Assembly (NCBI GenBank): GCA_012103455.1
Contig: WLWT01000002.1
Coordinates: 1 to 64,000, forward strand
Length of the DNA: 64,000 nucleotides
Direction of reading: 5' to 3'
DNA from: Gammaproteobacteria bacterium
GTDB taxonomy: Bacteria > Pseudomonadota > Gammaproteobacteria > HK1
The position numbers and the translations under genes are program-made. Shown here one piece after another: positions 1 through 8,945 of the stretch. The notes beneath the pieces were generated by a model that was not told the origin of the DNA, ran no database searches, and worked only from the letters and a program-made list of their open reading frames with translations. How positions within the stretch are numbered: the first letter of the stretch is position 1; each line of letters starts with the position of its first letter.

Positions 1-2
1 TA

Positions 3-1115
3 TACCCATCGCCATTGAAAGTGCGAATATAGAATACTTACATTAGCTAGCTGATTATGGTCAAAATAAGCTTATGAACAATCCTTTAACACCGAACGAG
101 CGCGATGAACTCATAAAATCTCATCGTAAAGAGAGAGATGGGCGTATTCGAGACCGAATAAAAGCTGTTTTAGCTTTTGATGAGGGTTATAGTTATTCAG
201 AAATGTCTAGGATTTTGCTTTTAGATGATGAGACTATTAGACGCCATGTCGATGATTACTTTTCTAAAGCTAAGCTGAAGCCCGAAAACGGGGGCAGCAA
301 AAGTGATTTAGACGAGAGTGAAACAGCAAAGCTCGTTAAACACGTAGAAGGAATGACTTATCCTTATGTTAAGGACATTTGCACTTATGTGAAGTTGAAT
401 TTTGGTAAGGTTTACAGTGTAAGCGGCATGACAAAATGGCTGCATCGCAATAATTTCTGCCATAAGAAGCCTCATGCAGTGCCAGCGAAAGCAAACGCAC
501 AGGCGCAAAAAGCGTTTGTCAAAGACTATGAACATCTTTCGAAAGACCCTAAAAACAAGGGTTTAATCTATTTCTCGGACAGTTTTCATCCGCAGTATCA
601 AACGCGGTTGGCCTGTGGATGGATTTTAAGAGGCACTCGAAAAAGTATTGCCACAACGGCTCGTCAAACACGATTGAATTTCATTGGTGCTGTATCTTTG
701 GATGGTCACAAAATAATCCACACTGAAGTTGAGCGAGTGAATGCGCAAACCATTAAATCTTTTCTAAAATCTCTACGCAAACGGCATGCACCAGAGAAAG
801 ACATTCATGTAATTTGGGATAATGCGGCTTATCATAAGAGCAAAGACGTTCAGTCTTATGCCAAGGACTCAAACATTAAATTACACTATTTGCCGCCCTA
901 TTCACCGAATTTAAATCCAATTGAGCGACTTTGGAAAATGATGCATGAAGCGGTTACTTATAATCGGTACTATGAGAAGTTTGTAGATTTTCGGGAAGCC
1001 TCTTTGAATTTTTTCAAGCGCATTGGAAGACGAAAGATTTTATTGAGAAAAAGAATCACTGATAGGTTTCACATTATTAATGCACCGATGTTCGCATCTT
1101 GAAGTGTGATGGGTA
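3..1115 (+). mobile_element. IS630-family element, copy 1 of 'IS-A', complete
   Basis: Imperfect terminal inverted repeats open with TACCCATCGCCATTGAAA at the left and close with the complement of TACCCATCACACTTCAAG at the right. A TA dinucleotide lies outside each end (1-2 and 1116-1117), the usual IS630 target duplication. The element carries one intact transposase gene. It abuts an attC-like site on its right. A second, decayed copy lies at 2468-3377. Confidence 0.85.
74..1102 (+). CDS. IS630-family transposase (IS-A), intact
   Basis: A 342-residue DDE transposase that would cut and join the element ends at TA targets. The N-terminal 130 residues form a helix-turn-helix region (SYSEMSRILLLDDETIRRHV). 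The catalytic domain shows the three acidic sites in FSDSFHPQ, IWDNAAYHKSKDV and LPPYSPNLNPIERLW. Length and order fit IS630 transposases and no frameshift is visible. It fills the element at 3-1115, so it is probably the source of the decayed copy at 2468-3306, which differs by an internal stop, a frameshift and a truncation. Confidence 0.93.
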   Translation: MNNPLTPNERDELIKSHRKERDGRIRDRIKAVLAFDEGYSYSEMSRILLLDDETIRRHVDDYFSKAKLKPENGGSKSDLDESETAKLVKHVEGMTYPYVKDICTYVKLNFGKVYSVSGMTKWLHRNNFCHKKPHAVPAKANAQAQKAFVKDYEHLSKDPKNKGLIYFSDSFHPQYQTRLACGWILRGTRKSIATTARQTRLNFIGAVSLDGHKIIHTEVERVNAQTIKSFLKSLRKRHAPEKDIHVIWDNAAYHKSKDVQSYAKDSNIKLHYLPPYSPNLNPIERLWKMMHEAVTYNRYYEKFVDFREASLNFFKRIGRRKILLRKRITDRFHIINAPMFAS

Positions 1116-1116
1116 T

Positions 1117-1178
1117 ATAACGCCTCAAGCAGGAGGCGACAGCTTCGGCTGGCGTCCTGCTGGCTTGACTTGTTAACT
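1117..1178. other. attC-like recombination site (site 0)
   Basis: Ends ATAACG and GTTAAC bracket a foldable sequence: TCAAGC pairs with GCTTGA, then an inner arm around AGCTTCGGCT. This is the layout of an integron attC site. It abuts the right end of the IS630 element. Known: attC sites are recognised by structure more than by sequence. The assignment is by eye. Confidence 0.5.
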
Positions 1179-1360
1179 TTTATTTCTTACTTGAGTACAT
1201 AATCGGATAATACATCTCTTTTTCATTGATACAGTAGTAAAGCATAACTTTGTTCTGAATCGGAAATTACTTAATGCTCCTTCATAGGTCAAAACTAAAT
1301 GAATTCTTGAAAGTGTTCTTGCATAGATATACAATCAAGTCATGATGTTTTACTACTTTA
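1179..1360. other. AT-rich remnant, no gene recognised
   Basis: This stretch lies between an attC-like site and the left end of IS-B copy 1. Short reading frames on the minus strand end within it but none matches a family I know. It is probably the 3' part of a cassette gene destroyed by the insertions; a candidate 5' end of the same gene lies at 4446-4478. Confidence 0.3.
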
Positions 1361-2467
1361 CTACTTCGGCAAAAAATTACCCGACACAAATTAATAAATA
1401 TATTACAATGATGCTATGAAAAAGACAGACGGTCGCTCACTGCCCCATTCCGCGCGAGAAGCCATCCGCAGGCACGCGGTTGCGCAAGTATTATCGGGTG
1501 AAAGCCCTGAAAAAGTAATTAAAGCCCTCGGATTTCATCGTTCTTGCATTGACGATTGGTTATCCAGATATGAGCAAGGTGGTGAACAGGCGCTGTCTAC
1601 CGGTAAGATCACGTGCCGCCCAAGAAAGTGTCCCGATGAATATGCGGATCGCTTACGTGAACGGGTTAAAACGAATCCGTTGCAATTGGACTTTCACGAT
1701 GCCCTGTGGACGCGCTCGATGATTCAGATATGACTGAAAGACAAATTTGGCATCGAAGTCAGCGAGCGCTCGGTGGGCAATATCCTGTCTCGTTTGGGGA
1801 TGAGTGCGCAGCGCCCTGGGTTTAAGGCATACGAGCCAGACCCTGATCAGGTTAAGGTATGGTTAAAAGAAACTTGGCCTGAAGTACAACGAGAAGCGAA
1901 AAGGCGGCGAGCGCAGGTCTATTTTGGCGACGAATCGACGATCCGGTCGGATTATCATCGTGGTACCACTTGGGGGGTACGGGGTGATACGCCGGTTGTA
2001 GCGAAAACGGGTCGGCGCTTTAGCGTGAATAGGCTGTCAGCCGTTTCGCCGAAGGGTCACCTGCGTTTCATGGTAACCGAATCACGGGTAACCGCAGACG
2101 TTTTTATCGACTTTCTAAGGCGTTTGTTGCACAACGCCAAGCGATCGGTCTATTGGGTTGTTGATGGCCATCCAATTCATCGAACCAAGAAGGTGCAAGA
2201 ATTTGTCCGCAATAGCCAAGGGAGGCTCACGTTAGTATTGCTACTGCCGTATTCACCGGAACTCAATCCTGATGAACGGGTATGGCATCACGTAAAAAGC
2301 CAACGAATTGGGCGGACAGTGGTGGCTACAAAGGAGCAACGGGTGGCCTTGGCTCGTTCGGTGTTGCACTCACTGCAACAGAATACGCAAATAATTAAAC
2401 GGTTTTTCTATGAAAAGCATGTCAGATATATTCTGAATTGATGTCGGGTAATTTTTTGCCGAATTAG
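1361..2467 (+). mobile_element. IS630-family element, copy 1 of 'IS-B'
   Basis: Terminal inverted repeats of about 24 bp (CTACTTCGGCAAAAAATTAC at the left; the complement of CTAATTCGGCAAAAAATTAC at the right) flanked by TA at 1359-1360 and 2468-2469. It has inserted into the transposase gene of IS-A copy 2: the sequence right of 2467 continues the reverse strand of that gene. The left part of the split IS-A is missing, so a deletion followed insertion. Confidence 0.85.
1416..2441 (+). pseudogene. IS630-family transposase (IS-B copy 1), split by an in-frame TGA
   Basis: Two consecutive open segments in one frame (1416-1733 and 1734-2441) make a normal IS630 transposase of about 340 residues. 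The first half is a helix-turn-helix region (VIKALGFHRSCIDDWLSRY). The second has the DDE motifs FGDESTIRSDYH, WVVDGHPIH and YSPELNPDERVW. They are separated only by TGA after ATGATTCAGATA, with the reading frame preserved. A GTG in the right frame and context lies 39 bases downstream (1773). The same TGA occurs in both other IS-B copies, so it is either inherited from a dead ancestor or read through. Confidence 0.8.
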
Positions 2468-3306
2468 TAAATTCGGTGAATAGGGCGGCAAATAGTGTAA
2501 TTCAATGTTTGAGTCCTTGGCATAAGGCTGAACGTCTTTGCTCTTATGATAAGCCGTATTATCCCAAATTACATGAATTTCTTTCTCTGGTGTATGCCGT
2601 TTGCGTAGAGATTTTAGAAAAGATTTAATCGTTTGCGCATTCACTCGCTCAACTTCAGTGTGGATTATTGTGTGACCCTCCAAAGATACAGCACCAATGA
2701 AATTCAATCGTGTTTGACGAGCCGTTGTGGCAATACTTTTTCGAGTGCCTCTTAAAATCCATCCATAGGCCAACCGCGTTTGATACTGCGGATGAAAACT
2801 GTCCGAGAAATAGATTAAACCCTTGTTTTTAGCGTCTTTCGAAAGATGTCATATTCCTTGACAAACGCTTTTTGCGCCTGTGCGTTTGCTTTCGCTGGAA
2901 CTGCATGAGGCTTCTTATGGCAGACATTATTGCGATGCAGCCATTTTGTCATGCCGCTTACACTGTAAAGCTTACCAAAATTCAACTTCACATAAGTGCA
3001 AATGTCCTCAACATAAGGATAAGTCATTCCTTCTACGTGTTTAACGAGCTTTGCTGTTTCATTCTCGTCTCAATCACTTTTGCTGCCCCCGTTTTCGGGC
3101 TTCAGCTTAGCTTTAGAAAAGTAATCATCGACATGGCGTCTAATAGTCTCATCATCTAAAAGCAAAATCCTAGACATTTCTGAATAACTATAACCCTCAT
3201 CAAAAGCTAAAACCGCTTTTATTCGGTCTCGAATACGCCCATCTCTCTCTTTACGATGAGATTTTATGAGTTCATCGCGCTCGCTCGGTGTTAAATGATT
3301 GTTCAT
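2468..3306 (-). pseudogene. IS630-family transposase (IS-A copy 2), decayed
   Basis: Closely related to the intact IS-A transposase at 74-1102 but broken three ways: an in-frame TGA after GGSKSD (about 3070), a frameshift near 2840, and loss of everything after LPPYSPNL because of the IS-B insertion. The DDE glutamate region (NPIERLW) is gone, so no active enzyme could be made. Confidence 0.88.
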
Positions 3307-3377
3307 GAGCTTATTTTGACCATAATCAGCTAGCTAATGTAAGTATTCTAGATTCGCATTTTCAATGGCGATTGGTA
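2468..3377 (-). mobile_element. IS-A copy 2, truncated
   Basis: The 5' inverted repeat (TACCAATCGCCATTGAAAAT on the minus strand) is present at 3377, but the 3' end of the element is lost where IS-B copy 1 begins. It was itself inserted at a TA near the 3' end of IS-B copy 2: the minus strand reads GTCAGATA and then the IS-A end. Each of the two families therefore interrupts the other. Confidence 0.82.
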
Positions 3378-4445
3378 TATCTGACATGCTCTTCATAGAA
3401 AAACCGTTTAATTATTTGCATATTCTGTTGCAGTGAGTGCAACACCGAACGAGCCAAGGCCACCCGTTGCTCCTTTGTAGCCACCACTGTCCGCCCAATC
3501 CGTTGGCTTTTTACGTGATGCCATACTAGCTCATCAGGATTGAGTTCCGGTGAATACGGCGGTAACCATACTAACGTGAGCTTACCTTGGCTAGTGCGGA
3601 CAAATTCTTGCACTTTCTTGGCTCGATGAATTCGATGGCCATCAACAACCCAATAGACCGATCGCTTGGCGTTGTGCAGCAAACGCCTTGGAAAGTCGAT
3701 AAAAACGTCTGCGGTTACCCGTGATTCGCTCACCATGAAACGCAGGTGACCCTTCGGCGAAACGGCTGACAGCATACTTACGCTAAAGCGCCGACCCGTT
3801 TTCGCTACAACCGGCGTATCACCCCGTACCCCCCAAGTGGTACCACGATGATAATCCGACCGGATCGTCGATTCGTCGCCGAAATAGACCCGCGCTCGGC
3901 GCCTTTTCGCTTCTTGTTGTACTTCAGGCCAAGTTTCTTTTAACCATACCTTAACCTGAGCAGGGTCTTGCTCGTATGCCTTAAACCGAGGGCGCTGCGC
4001 ACTCATCCCCAAACGAGACAGGACATTGCCCACCGAGCGCTCACTGACCTCGATGCCAAATTTGTCTTTCAGTCATATCTGAATCATCGAGCGCGTCCAC
4101 AGGGCATCGTGAAAATCCAATTGCAACGGATTCGTTTTAACCCGTTCACGTAAGCGATCCGCATATTCATCGGGACACTTTCTTGGGCGACCCGTGATCT
4201 TGCTGGTGGACAGCGCCTGCTCACCACCTCGCTCATACCTGGATAAGCAATCGTCAATGCAAGAACGATGAAATCCGAGGGCTTTAATTACTTTTTCAGG
4301 GCTTTCACCCGATAATACTTGCGCAACCGCGTGCCTGCGGATGGCTTCTCGCGCGGAATGGGGCAGTGAGCGACCGTCTGTCTTTTTCATAGCATCATTG
4401 TAACATATTTATTAATTTGTGTCGGGTAATTTTTTGCCGAAGTAG
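3378..4445 (-). mobile_element. IS-B copy 2, 3' end missing
   Basis: The right terminal repeat ends at 4445 with TA at 4446-4447. The 3' terminal 30 bases or so, seen in copies 1 and 3, are absent because IS-A copy 2 inserted there. Copies 1 and 2 face each other, so 1361-4445 is an imperfect inverted structure with IS-A remains at its centre. Confidence 0.8.
3380..4390 (-). pseudogene. IS630-family transposase (IS-B copy 2), split by the same in-frame TGA
   Basis: N-terminal half 4073-4390 and DDE half up to 3362 on the minus strand, again separated by the TGA after ATGATTCAGATA with the frame intact. The last residues are replaced by sequence from the IS-A end (VRYTNRH instead of VRYILN). 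It differs from copy 1 at scattered positions (for example DCLSRYERG for DWLSRYEQG, and VSMLSAVS for VNRLSAVS), so the copies have had time to diverge while keeping the TGA. Confidence 0.8.
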
Positions 4446-4478
4446 TAACTCGTTCTGGATTTCCTGATATCGGCTCAT
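4446..4478 (-). pseudogene. 5' end of a gene cut off by IS-B copy 2
   Basis: On the minus strand a good ribosome-binding site (AAAGGAGCG) is followed at seven bases by an ATG and the frame MSRYQEIQNEL, which runs into the IS-B terminal repeat at the TA. It starts just beside the attC-like site at 4513-4587, as a cassette gene would. The downstream part is not recognisable at 1179-1360, so the product is unknown. Confidence 0.4.
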
Positions 4479-4512
4479 TGCTATACGCTCCTTTGGTGTG
4501 TTATCTTTTCAA

Positions 4513-4587
4513 GCATAACGTCGCAAATAACCGGTGCAATGCGAGCGGCAGCGAATATTGCGTTCGGATTGATTTGCCTTGTTATAT
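4513..4587. other. attC-like recombination site (site 1)
   Basis: Reading inward from the ends: ATAAC/GTTAT, GCAAAT/ATTTGC, CCG/CGG and GCAAT/ATTGC pair in order, separated by unpaired spacers. This is the classic attC hairpin layout with R and L boxes. It overlaps the stop codon of the mazF-like gene, as expected at the 3' end of a cassette. All pairings were read directly from the sequence. Confidence 0.7.
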
Positions 4588-4920
4588 TCCGATTATTTGG
4601 TTTAATCCGTCTACGATTTCGGCCAACTGCTCTGGCTCGACGATTCCTAATTTTTTCCCAATTCGCTCTACCGACAGGGTGCGTATTTGGCTAATTTTTA
4701 CCCAAGACGGTTTTTGTAGTTGTTTTGATTCAAGAGCATAAGTAAGAGGAAAGCGGGCTTTTTGAGGTTGGCTTGTTAAGGCCATGGCAATCACGATACC
4801 AGAGCGCTTATTGAATATGTCGTGACTTAGAATTACCACCGGCCTTCGACCAGCCTGTTCGTGACCCCGAGTTGGGTGAAGGTCTGCCCAACGTACCTCA
4901 CCCCTTAATATTCGGGCCAT
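4582..4920 (-). CDS. mazF: MazF/PemK-family toxin endoribonuclease
   Basis: A 112-residue protein of the PemK/MazF fold; these toxins cut mRNA at short motifs. The N-terminus RGEVRWADLHPTRGHEQAGRRPVVILS is the family hallmark (loop R-x-x-R-P-V-V-I-L), followed by SWVKISQIRTLSVERIG, which carries the conserved Q and R of the active groove, and a C-terminal helix. Its start overlaps the antitoxin gene by 16 bases, so translation is probably coupled. The stop codon lies inside an attC-like site, which marks the pair as one integron cassette. The gene looks complete. Confidence 0.9.
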   Translation of the reverse strand: MARILRGEVRWADLHPTRGHEQAGRRPVVILSHDIFNKRSGIVIAMALTSQPQKARFPLTYALESKQLQKPSWVKISQIRTLSVERIGKKLGIVEPEQLAEIVDGLNQIIGI

Positions 4921-5147
4921 TCCGATAAATCCTCCGTTAAGCCTTCTTCTGCCAATGCCTTTTCAAACTCAGGATCTAATTTTGCGCATTCTTGCGCTAA
5001 AATGCTTTGATTCAGCCGGCTCAGTTTCTCTTTGATCGCCGCCTGGATGGCTCGACTTCGATTGGGAAACACGCGCTTTTTCACCAGTGCATCGATCTCG
5101 GCCAGCATTTCGGATTCCAAGGTAATTGCTATTTTGCTACTGCTCAT
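4905..5147 (-). CDS. Ribbon-helix-helix antitoxin paired with the MazF-type toxin
   Basis: An 80-residue protein beginning SSSKIAITLESEMLAEIDAL, a ribbon-helix-helix (CopG/MetJ-like) DNA-binding strand and helix, followed by FPNRSRAIQAAIKEKL and an acidic C-terminus (KALAEEGLTEDLSEWPEY) of the kind that wraps the toxin. An AGGTTC-type ribosome-binding site precedes the ATG. It lies upstream of and overlaps the toxin gene; by analogy with the family it would repress the pair. The cognate relation is inferred from overlap and order. Confidence 0.85.
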   Translation of the reverse strand: MSSSKIAITLESEMLAEIDALVKKRVFPNRSRAIQAAIKEKLSRLNQSILAQECAKLDPEFEKALAEEGLTEDLSEWPEY

Positions 5148-5200
5148 AAAGAACCTCCGTTAGTATGATTATTGGTCATACCTAAAGGCTTGTCAAAGAA

Positions 5201-5281
5201 TATAACGCTTAGCATCACCGGTTGCCAAAAGATGCAGAGCGAAGCGGCGCAGCTTTTGGCAGTCCGAATGTATGCTTTTGT
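5201..5281. other. attC-like site (site 2), left part, split by the group II intron
   Basis: TATAACG at 5201 opens a hairpin in which AGCAT pairs with ATGCT, CGG with CCG, and TTGCCAAAAG with CTTTTGGCA. The closing half, TTAT, is missing here but reappears right after the intron (7206-7212). Joining 5281 to 7206 gives TTTTGT-TATGTG, whose GTTAT complements ATAAC at the left. This places the intron within the attC core. Confidence 0.7.
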
Positions 5282-7205
5282 GTACGCCCAGCATGGGCAC
5301 GAACGAATGGGGTGAAAGTCCTCTGTAGGAAAATCACACTCCATGGCAGTAGATATTGCTACGGAAATTAACTACTAGCCACCCGCAAGGGCGAAGCGGT
5401 GAGGCAACGTCTGAAGGAAGCGTTAAGCCAAGCGGCGAGTTGATGAACAAGACCGTCATAGGAGGCGTAGGCTGAAGGCGAGATGGCCCAAGACATCGAA
5501 GCCCTGTGATTGAACGGCCAGCGTCAATGGTGCAGTGGTGCAGCGAAAGTGCGTGCTCTTAGTCTGGGGAGAACTGCTCGACAGGCGAGCGGTAGATAAC
5601 CCGTCAGGCCACGGGTAGCTCAAGCCTGGGCCTGTCCGTAGGCATCGCCGCAGAAGAGCGAACCCGATGCAAACCGATAGCGCCTGGCGGGGTCACTCAG
5701 TCGGTGACCGAACAGAAGTCAGCAGAGGGCCTAGTCGCCCAATGCCTCGCGTAAGGGTGGGGACAGGGTGAAGGCCTGAACATTCACCACCCAGGAGGCG
5801 CCTTGCCCTACCGGCCGCCCCGCACACCGACCGGAGTGATTGGGTGAAGCAGCGTAGGGACGAGCAACCCGCCTTGAGCACCGCTCGACTCGCACACCTC
5901 GTGTGGGCGGAGAATCGCCATCGGGCCTGGAAGCGTGTTCGAGCCAACACAGGGGCACCGGGTGTGGATGGCAGGGCTATCGATGCCTTCCCCGACTGGG
6001 CTAGGGCCAACGGGCGCGAGGTAAAAAGTGCGCGGTTGGCGGGGACCTATCACCCAGCCCCGGTGCGCCGGGTTGAGCTACCCCAGCCCAACGGCGGTAT
6101 ACGTGTGCTGGGCATTCCTACGGGACTCGCTCGCCTCATTCAGCCAGCCATTGCACAACGCCTGATGGCGTTGTTCGACCCGGACTTCTCAATCGATAGC
6201 TATGGGTTCAGGCCGGGCCGCGATGCCCATCAGGCGGTGCACCCGATACAGCACGAGAGTGCGCACAATCGGCGTCATGCTGTGGCTATCGACCGGTCGA
6301 AGTGCTTTGACCGTGTTAACCAGGATCGGCTGATGACCCGGCGGGGCCGAAAGATGCAGGACAAACGGGTAGTGAAGCGGAGCAAGCGCTCCTTGCAAGC
6401 AGGCGTCTTGCCAGGCAATCAGCTTGAAGCGAGTCACCGGGGTGTCCCTCAGGGCGGACCATTATCGCCGTGGTTGGCAAACAGTCTGCTTGACCCGCTA
6501 GACAAGGAACGGGCGCGGCGCGGGCATCCTTTTGCCCGATACGCAGATGACATCCTTATCGTGCTGGGCCGCCAGCGCGCCGGTGAACGCGTGCGGCGTA
6601 GCCCGACACATTATCGGCAGAAAGGTCTGCCAGTGGTAGTCAATACCGATAAAAGCCGCGGGGTCAAAGTCAGTAACAGCCAGTGCCCGGGGGTTACCTT
6701 CCGGGGCGGGCGTATCCACTGGTACGCCAAAGTGCTGGAGAAGTTTAAACAGCCAATACGGCCACTGACCAACCGGCACTGGGGTGTATCGATGCGTTAC
6801 CCGCTTGACAAACTCAGCCACTACCTTCGGGGCTGGAGCAACTATTTTGGTAGTGCCAGGGGGTATCAACGCGGTATCGATCGAGCGCATTGGATTCGAC
6901 GACGCCTCCGTATGGCCTACTGGCGACAGTGGCGTAAGCCGCCAACCAAGGTAGGGAACCTGATAAAGCGTGGCGTATCCATACAGCTTGCACTGGCCTG
7001 TGGACTGACCCGCAAGGGGCCGTGGCGTCGGTCAAAGACACCCGGTATTGAGCAGGCGTTGTCCAATGCTTACCTGAAAGCCGAAGGTCTTTATTCCCTG
7101 CGCGAGGGTTGGATCAAGCTTCACTAGGGGAAATGAAACGCCCTGTGCGGACCCCCATGCAGGGTGTTGTGGGCAGGGACGGCTAGAGACCGTCCCTTAC
7201 CTGAT
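5282..7205 (+). mobile_element. Group II intron, class IIC (attC-targeting type), full length
   Basis: About 1.92 kb. The 5' end GTACGCCCAGC resembles the GTGCG starts of class IIC introns. A structured leader (5282-5843) precedes the reverse transcriptase gene. The tail from about 7137 has the domain V region (GCCCTGTGCGGACCCCCATG) and a domain VI hairpin (GGGACGGCTAGAGACCGTCCC) before the 3' end at ...CTGAT. Excision joins the two halves of an attC-like site exactly. The intron runs opposite to the cassette genes on both sides, which is the known orientation of IIC-attC introns. A 3' fragment of a relative lies at 9688-9820. Confidence 0.85.
5844..7127 (+). CDS. ltrA: Group II intron reverse transcriptase/maturase
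   Basis: A 427-residue intron-encoded protein (GTG start) that would help the intron splice and copy it into new DNA sites. The RT domain covers roughly residues 20-260: GFRPGRDAHQAV, AIDRSKCFDRVN (first catalytic aspartate), HRGVPQGGPLSPWLAN, and FARYADDILIV with the catalytic YADD box. The maturase/X domain follows (SHYLRGWSNYFG, MAYWRQWRKPPTKVGNL). No HNH endonuclease domain is present, as usual for class IIC. Some normally conserved positions are changed (DRSKC for the usual D-E-K-F), but the frame is open throughout. Confidence 0.9.
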   Translation: MKQRRDEQPALSTARLAHLVWAENRHRAWKRVRANTGAPGVDGRAIDAFPDWARANGREVKSARLAGTYHPAPVRRVELPQPNGGIRVLGIPTGLARLIQPAIAQRLMALFDPDFSIDSYGFRPGRDAHQAVHPIQHESAHNRRHAVAIDRSKCFDRVNQDRLMTRRGRKMQDKRVVKRSKRSLQAGVLPGNQLEASHRGVPQGGPLSPWLANSLLDPLDKERARRGHPFARYADDILIVLGRQRAGERVRRSPTHYRQKGLPVVVNTDKSRGVKVSNSQCPGVTFRGGRIHWYAKVLEKFKQPIRPLTNRHWGVSMRYPLDKLSHYLRGWSNYFGSARGYQRGIDRAHWIRRRLRMAYWRQWRKPPTKVGNLIKRGVSIQLALACGLTRKGPWRRSKTPGIEQALSNAYLKAEGLYSLREGWIKLH

Positions 7206-7212
7206 TATGTGT
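7206..7212. other. attC-like site (site 2), right part after the intron
   Basis: TATGTGT here completes the site begun at 5201-5281: with the last bases before the intron it forms GTTATG, complementary to the ATAAC at 5202. The next cassette gene (minus strand) ends 21 bases further right. Confidence 0.6.
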
Positions 7213-7399
7213 CGTTTGCTTAAATCTTTTCACTATTGACTGAGAGAAAGAAACTCAGTTCTATTCCTTTTAGTTTCAAGCTTACTTTTTGAAGATACGG
7301 GGTAGCCAGTTATATGCCTGCCTGACGATGTTACACAACAGTCATCCCATTCTATCCACCACCGTGGATACTTAATCTCACCCTCAAGTAAAGATTTTA

Positions 7400-8508
7400 C
7401 TAATTCGGAAAAAAATTACCCGATATCAATTCAGAATATATCTGACATGCTCTTCATAGAAAAACCGTTTAATTATTTGCGTATTGTGTTGTAGTGAGTG
7501 CAACACCGAACGAGCCAAGGCCACCCGTTGCTCCTTTGTAGCCACCACTGTCCGCCCAATTCGTTGGCTTTTTACATGATGCCATACTAGCTCATCAGGA
7601 TTGAGTTCCGGTGAATACGGCGGTAACCATACTAACGTGAGCTTACCTTGGCTATTGCGGACAAATTCTTGCACTTTCTTGGCTCGATGAATTCGATGGC
7701 CATCAACAATCAAATAGACCGATCGCTTGGCGTTGTGCAACAAACGCCTTAGAAAGTCGATAAAAACGTCTGCGGTTACCCGTGATTCGGTTACCATGAA
7801 ACGCAGGTGACCCTTCGGCGAAACGGCTGACAGCCTATTCACGCTAAAGCGCCGACCCGTTTTCGCTACAACCGGCGTATCACCCCGTACCCCCCAAGTG
7901 GTACCACGATGATAATCCGACCGGATCGTCGATTCGTCGCCAAAATAGACCCGCGCTCGCCGCCTTTTCGCTTCTCGTTGTACTTCAGGCCAAGTTTCTC
8001 TTAACCATACCTTAACCTGAGCAGGGTTTTGCTCGTATGCCTTAAACCCAGGGCGCTGCGCACTCATCCCCAAACGAGACAGGCTATTGCCCACTGAGCG
8101 CTCGCTGACCTCGATGCCAAATTTATCTTTCAGTCATATCTGAATCATCGAGCGCGTCCACAAGGCATCGTGAAAATCCAATTGCAACGGATTCGTTTTA
8201 ACTAGTTCACGTAAGCGATCCGCATATTCATCGGGACACTTTCTTGGGCGGCCCGTGATCTTGCCGGTGGACAGCGCCTGTTCACCACCTTGCTCATATC
8301 TGGATAACCAATCGTCAATGCAAGAACGATGAAATCCGAGGGCTTTAATTACTTTTTCAGGGCTTTCACCCGATAATACTTGCGCAACCGCGTGCCTGCG
8401 GATGGCTTCTCGCGCGGAATGGGGCAGTGAGCGACCGTCTGTCTTTTTCATAGCATCACTATAACACATTTTATTAATTTGTGTCGGGTAATTTTTTTGC
8501 CGAAGTAG
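7400..8508 (-). mobile_element. IS-B copy 3, complete
   Basis: Both terminal repeats are present (CTAATTCGGAAAAAAATTAC at the left; the right end reads GCCGAAGTAG), with TA at 7398-7399 and 8509-8510. The target is inside an unknown cassette gene whose frame is restored by removing the element and one TA. This clean empty-site reconstruction supports the assigned boundaries of the other IS-B copies. Confidence 0.9.
7426..8451 (-). pseudogene. IS630-family transposase (IS-B copy 3), split by the same in-frame TGA
   Basis: Starts with MKKTDGRSLPHSAREAIRR at 8451. The helix-turn-helix half runs to the TGA near 8132; the DDE half (FGDESTIRSDYH, LIVDGHRIH, YSPELNPDELVWHH) runs to 7426. Everything else is in frame. 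An upstream open frame from the interrupted host gene reads through the IS terminal repeat into this gene, so a fusion transcript or peptide is possible but probably accidental. Confidence 0.82.
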
Positions 8509-8945
8509 TAATTCCAATTTGTTGTAGCCCAAGGATTTATATGAAAATGGAAGTCCTTTCAATTTCTTCCTCGGGACAGATTCGACTACATTGTAACCGG
8601 GCTCTTTCAATACCTCTGAATAGGGTGTCGAAAATGAATTAATTGCTGCCAGCCAATATAAAAGCGCTAACTCTTCGTCATATTCAATTTTTTGCTTCCG
8701 CTTGTCACGAATCAGGGCTCTCGTGGCAATTGCTGCTTCTCTAAAGGATGCAGGCAATGGCAAGTTTTCTATAGCTAGTGCCAGACGTTTTTCAGGCTCT
8801 CCTCTAAATTTCTTTATACGATCAGCCCAAAATTCACCTGTTTGTAGTTCATCTCTATGGCGCGACCAGAAATCTGCAGCATGTTCCTCTGCTTCTGAAT
8901 CTGTTTCAGTTTTATGCCATGACTCAGTCATCGAGCCTCCCTTAA

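Larger units (their letters stand above)
7233..8931 (-). pseudogene. Unknown cassette gene interrupted by IS-B copy 3
   Basis: An ATG at 8931 with ribosome-binding site GGGAGG opens a frame of about 140 codons (MTESWHKTETDSEAEEHAAD at the start, SLGYNKLEL at the end) that runs into IS-B at the TA of 8509-8510. Across the insertion the frame resumes exactly at the TA of 7398-7399 with KSLLEGEIKYPRWWIEWDD and stops at 7233, giving a protein of about 196 residues if the IS were removed. I do not recognise the family. It lies between two attC-like sites, so it is a passenger cassette gene. Confidence 0.75.

Noticed and set aside
1416..2441. An altered genetic code with TGA read as an amino acid
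   Set aside because: Many intact genes here end in TGA (brxA, pglX and DUF4258, for example), so TGA is a normal stop.
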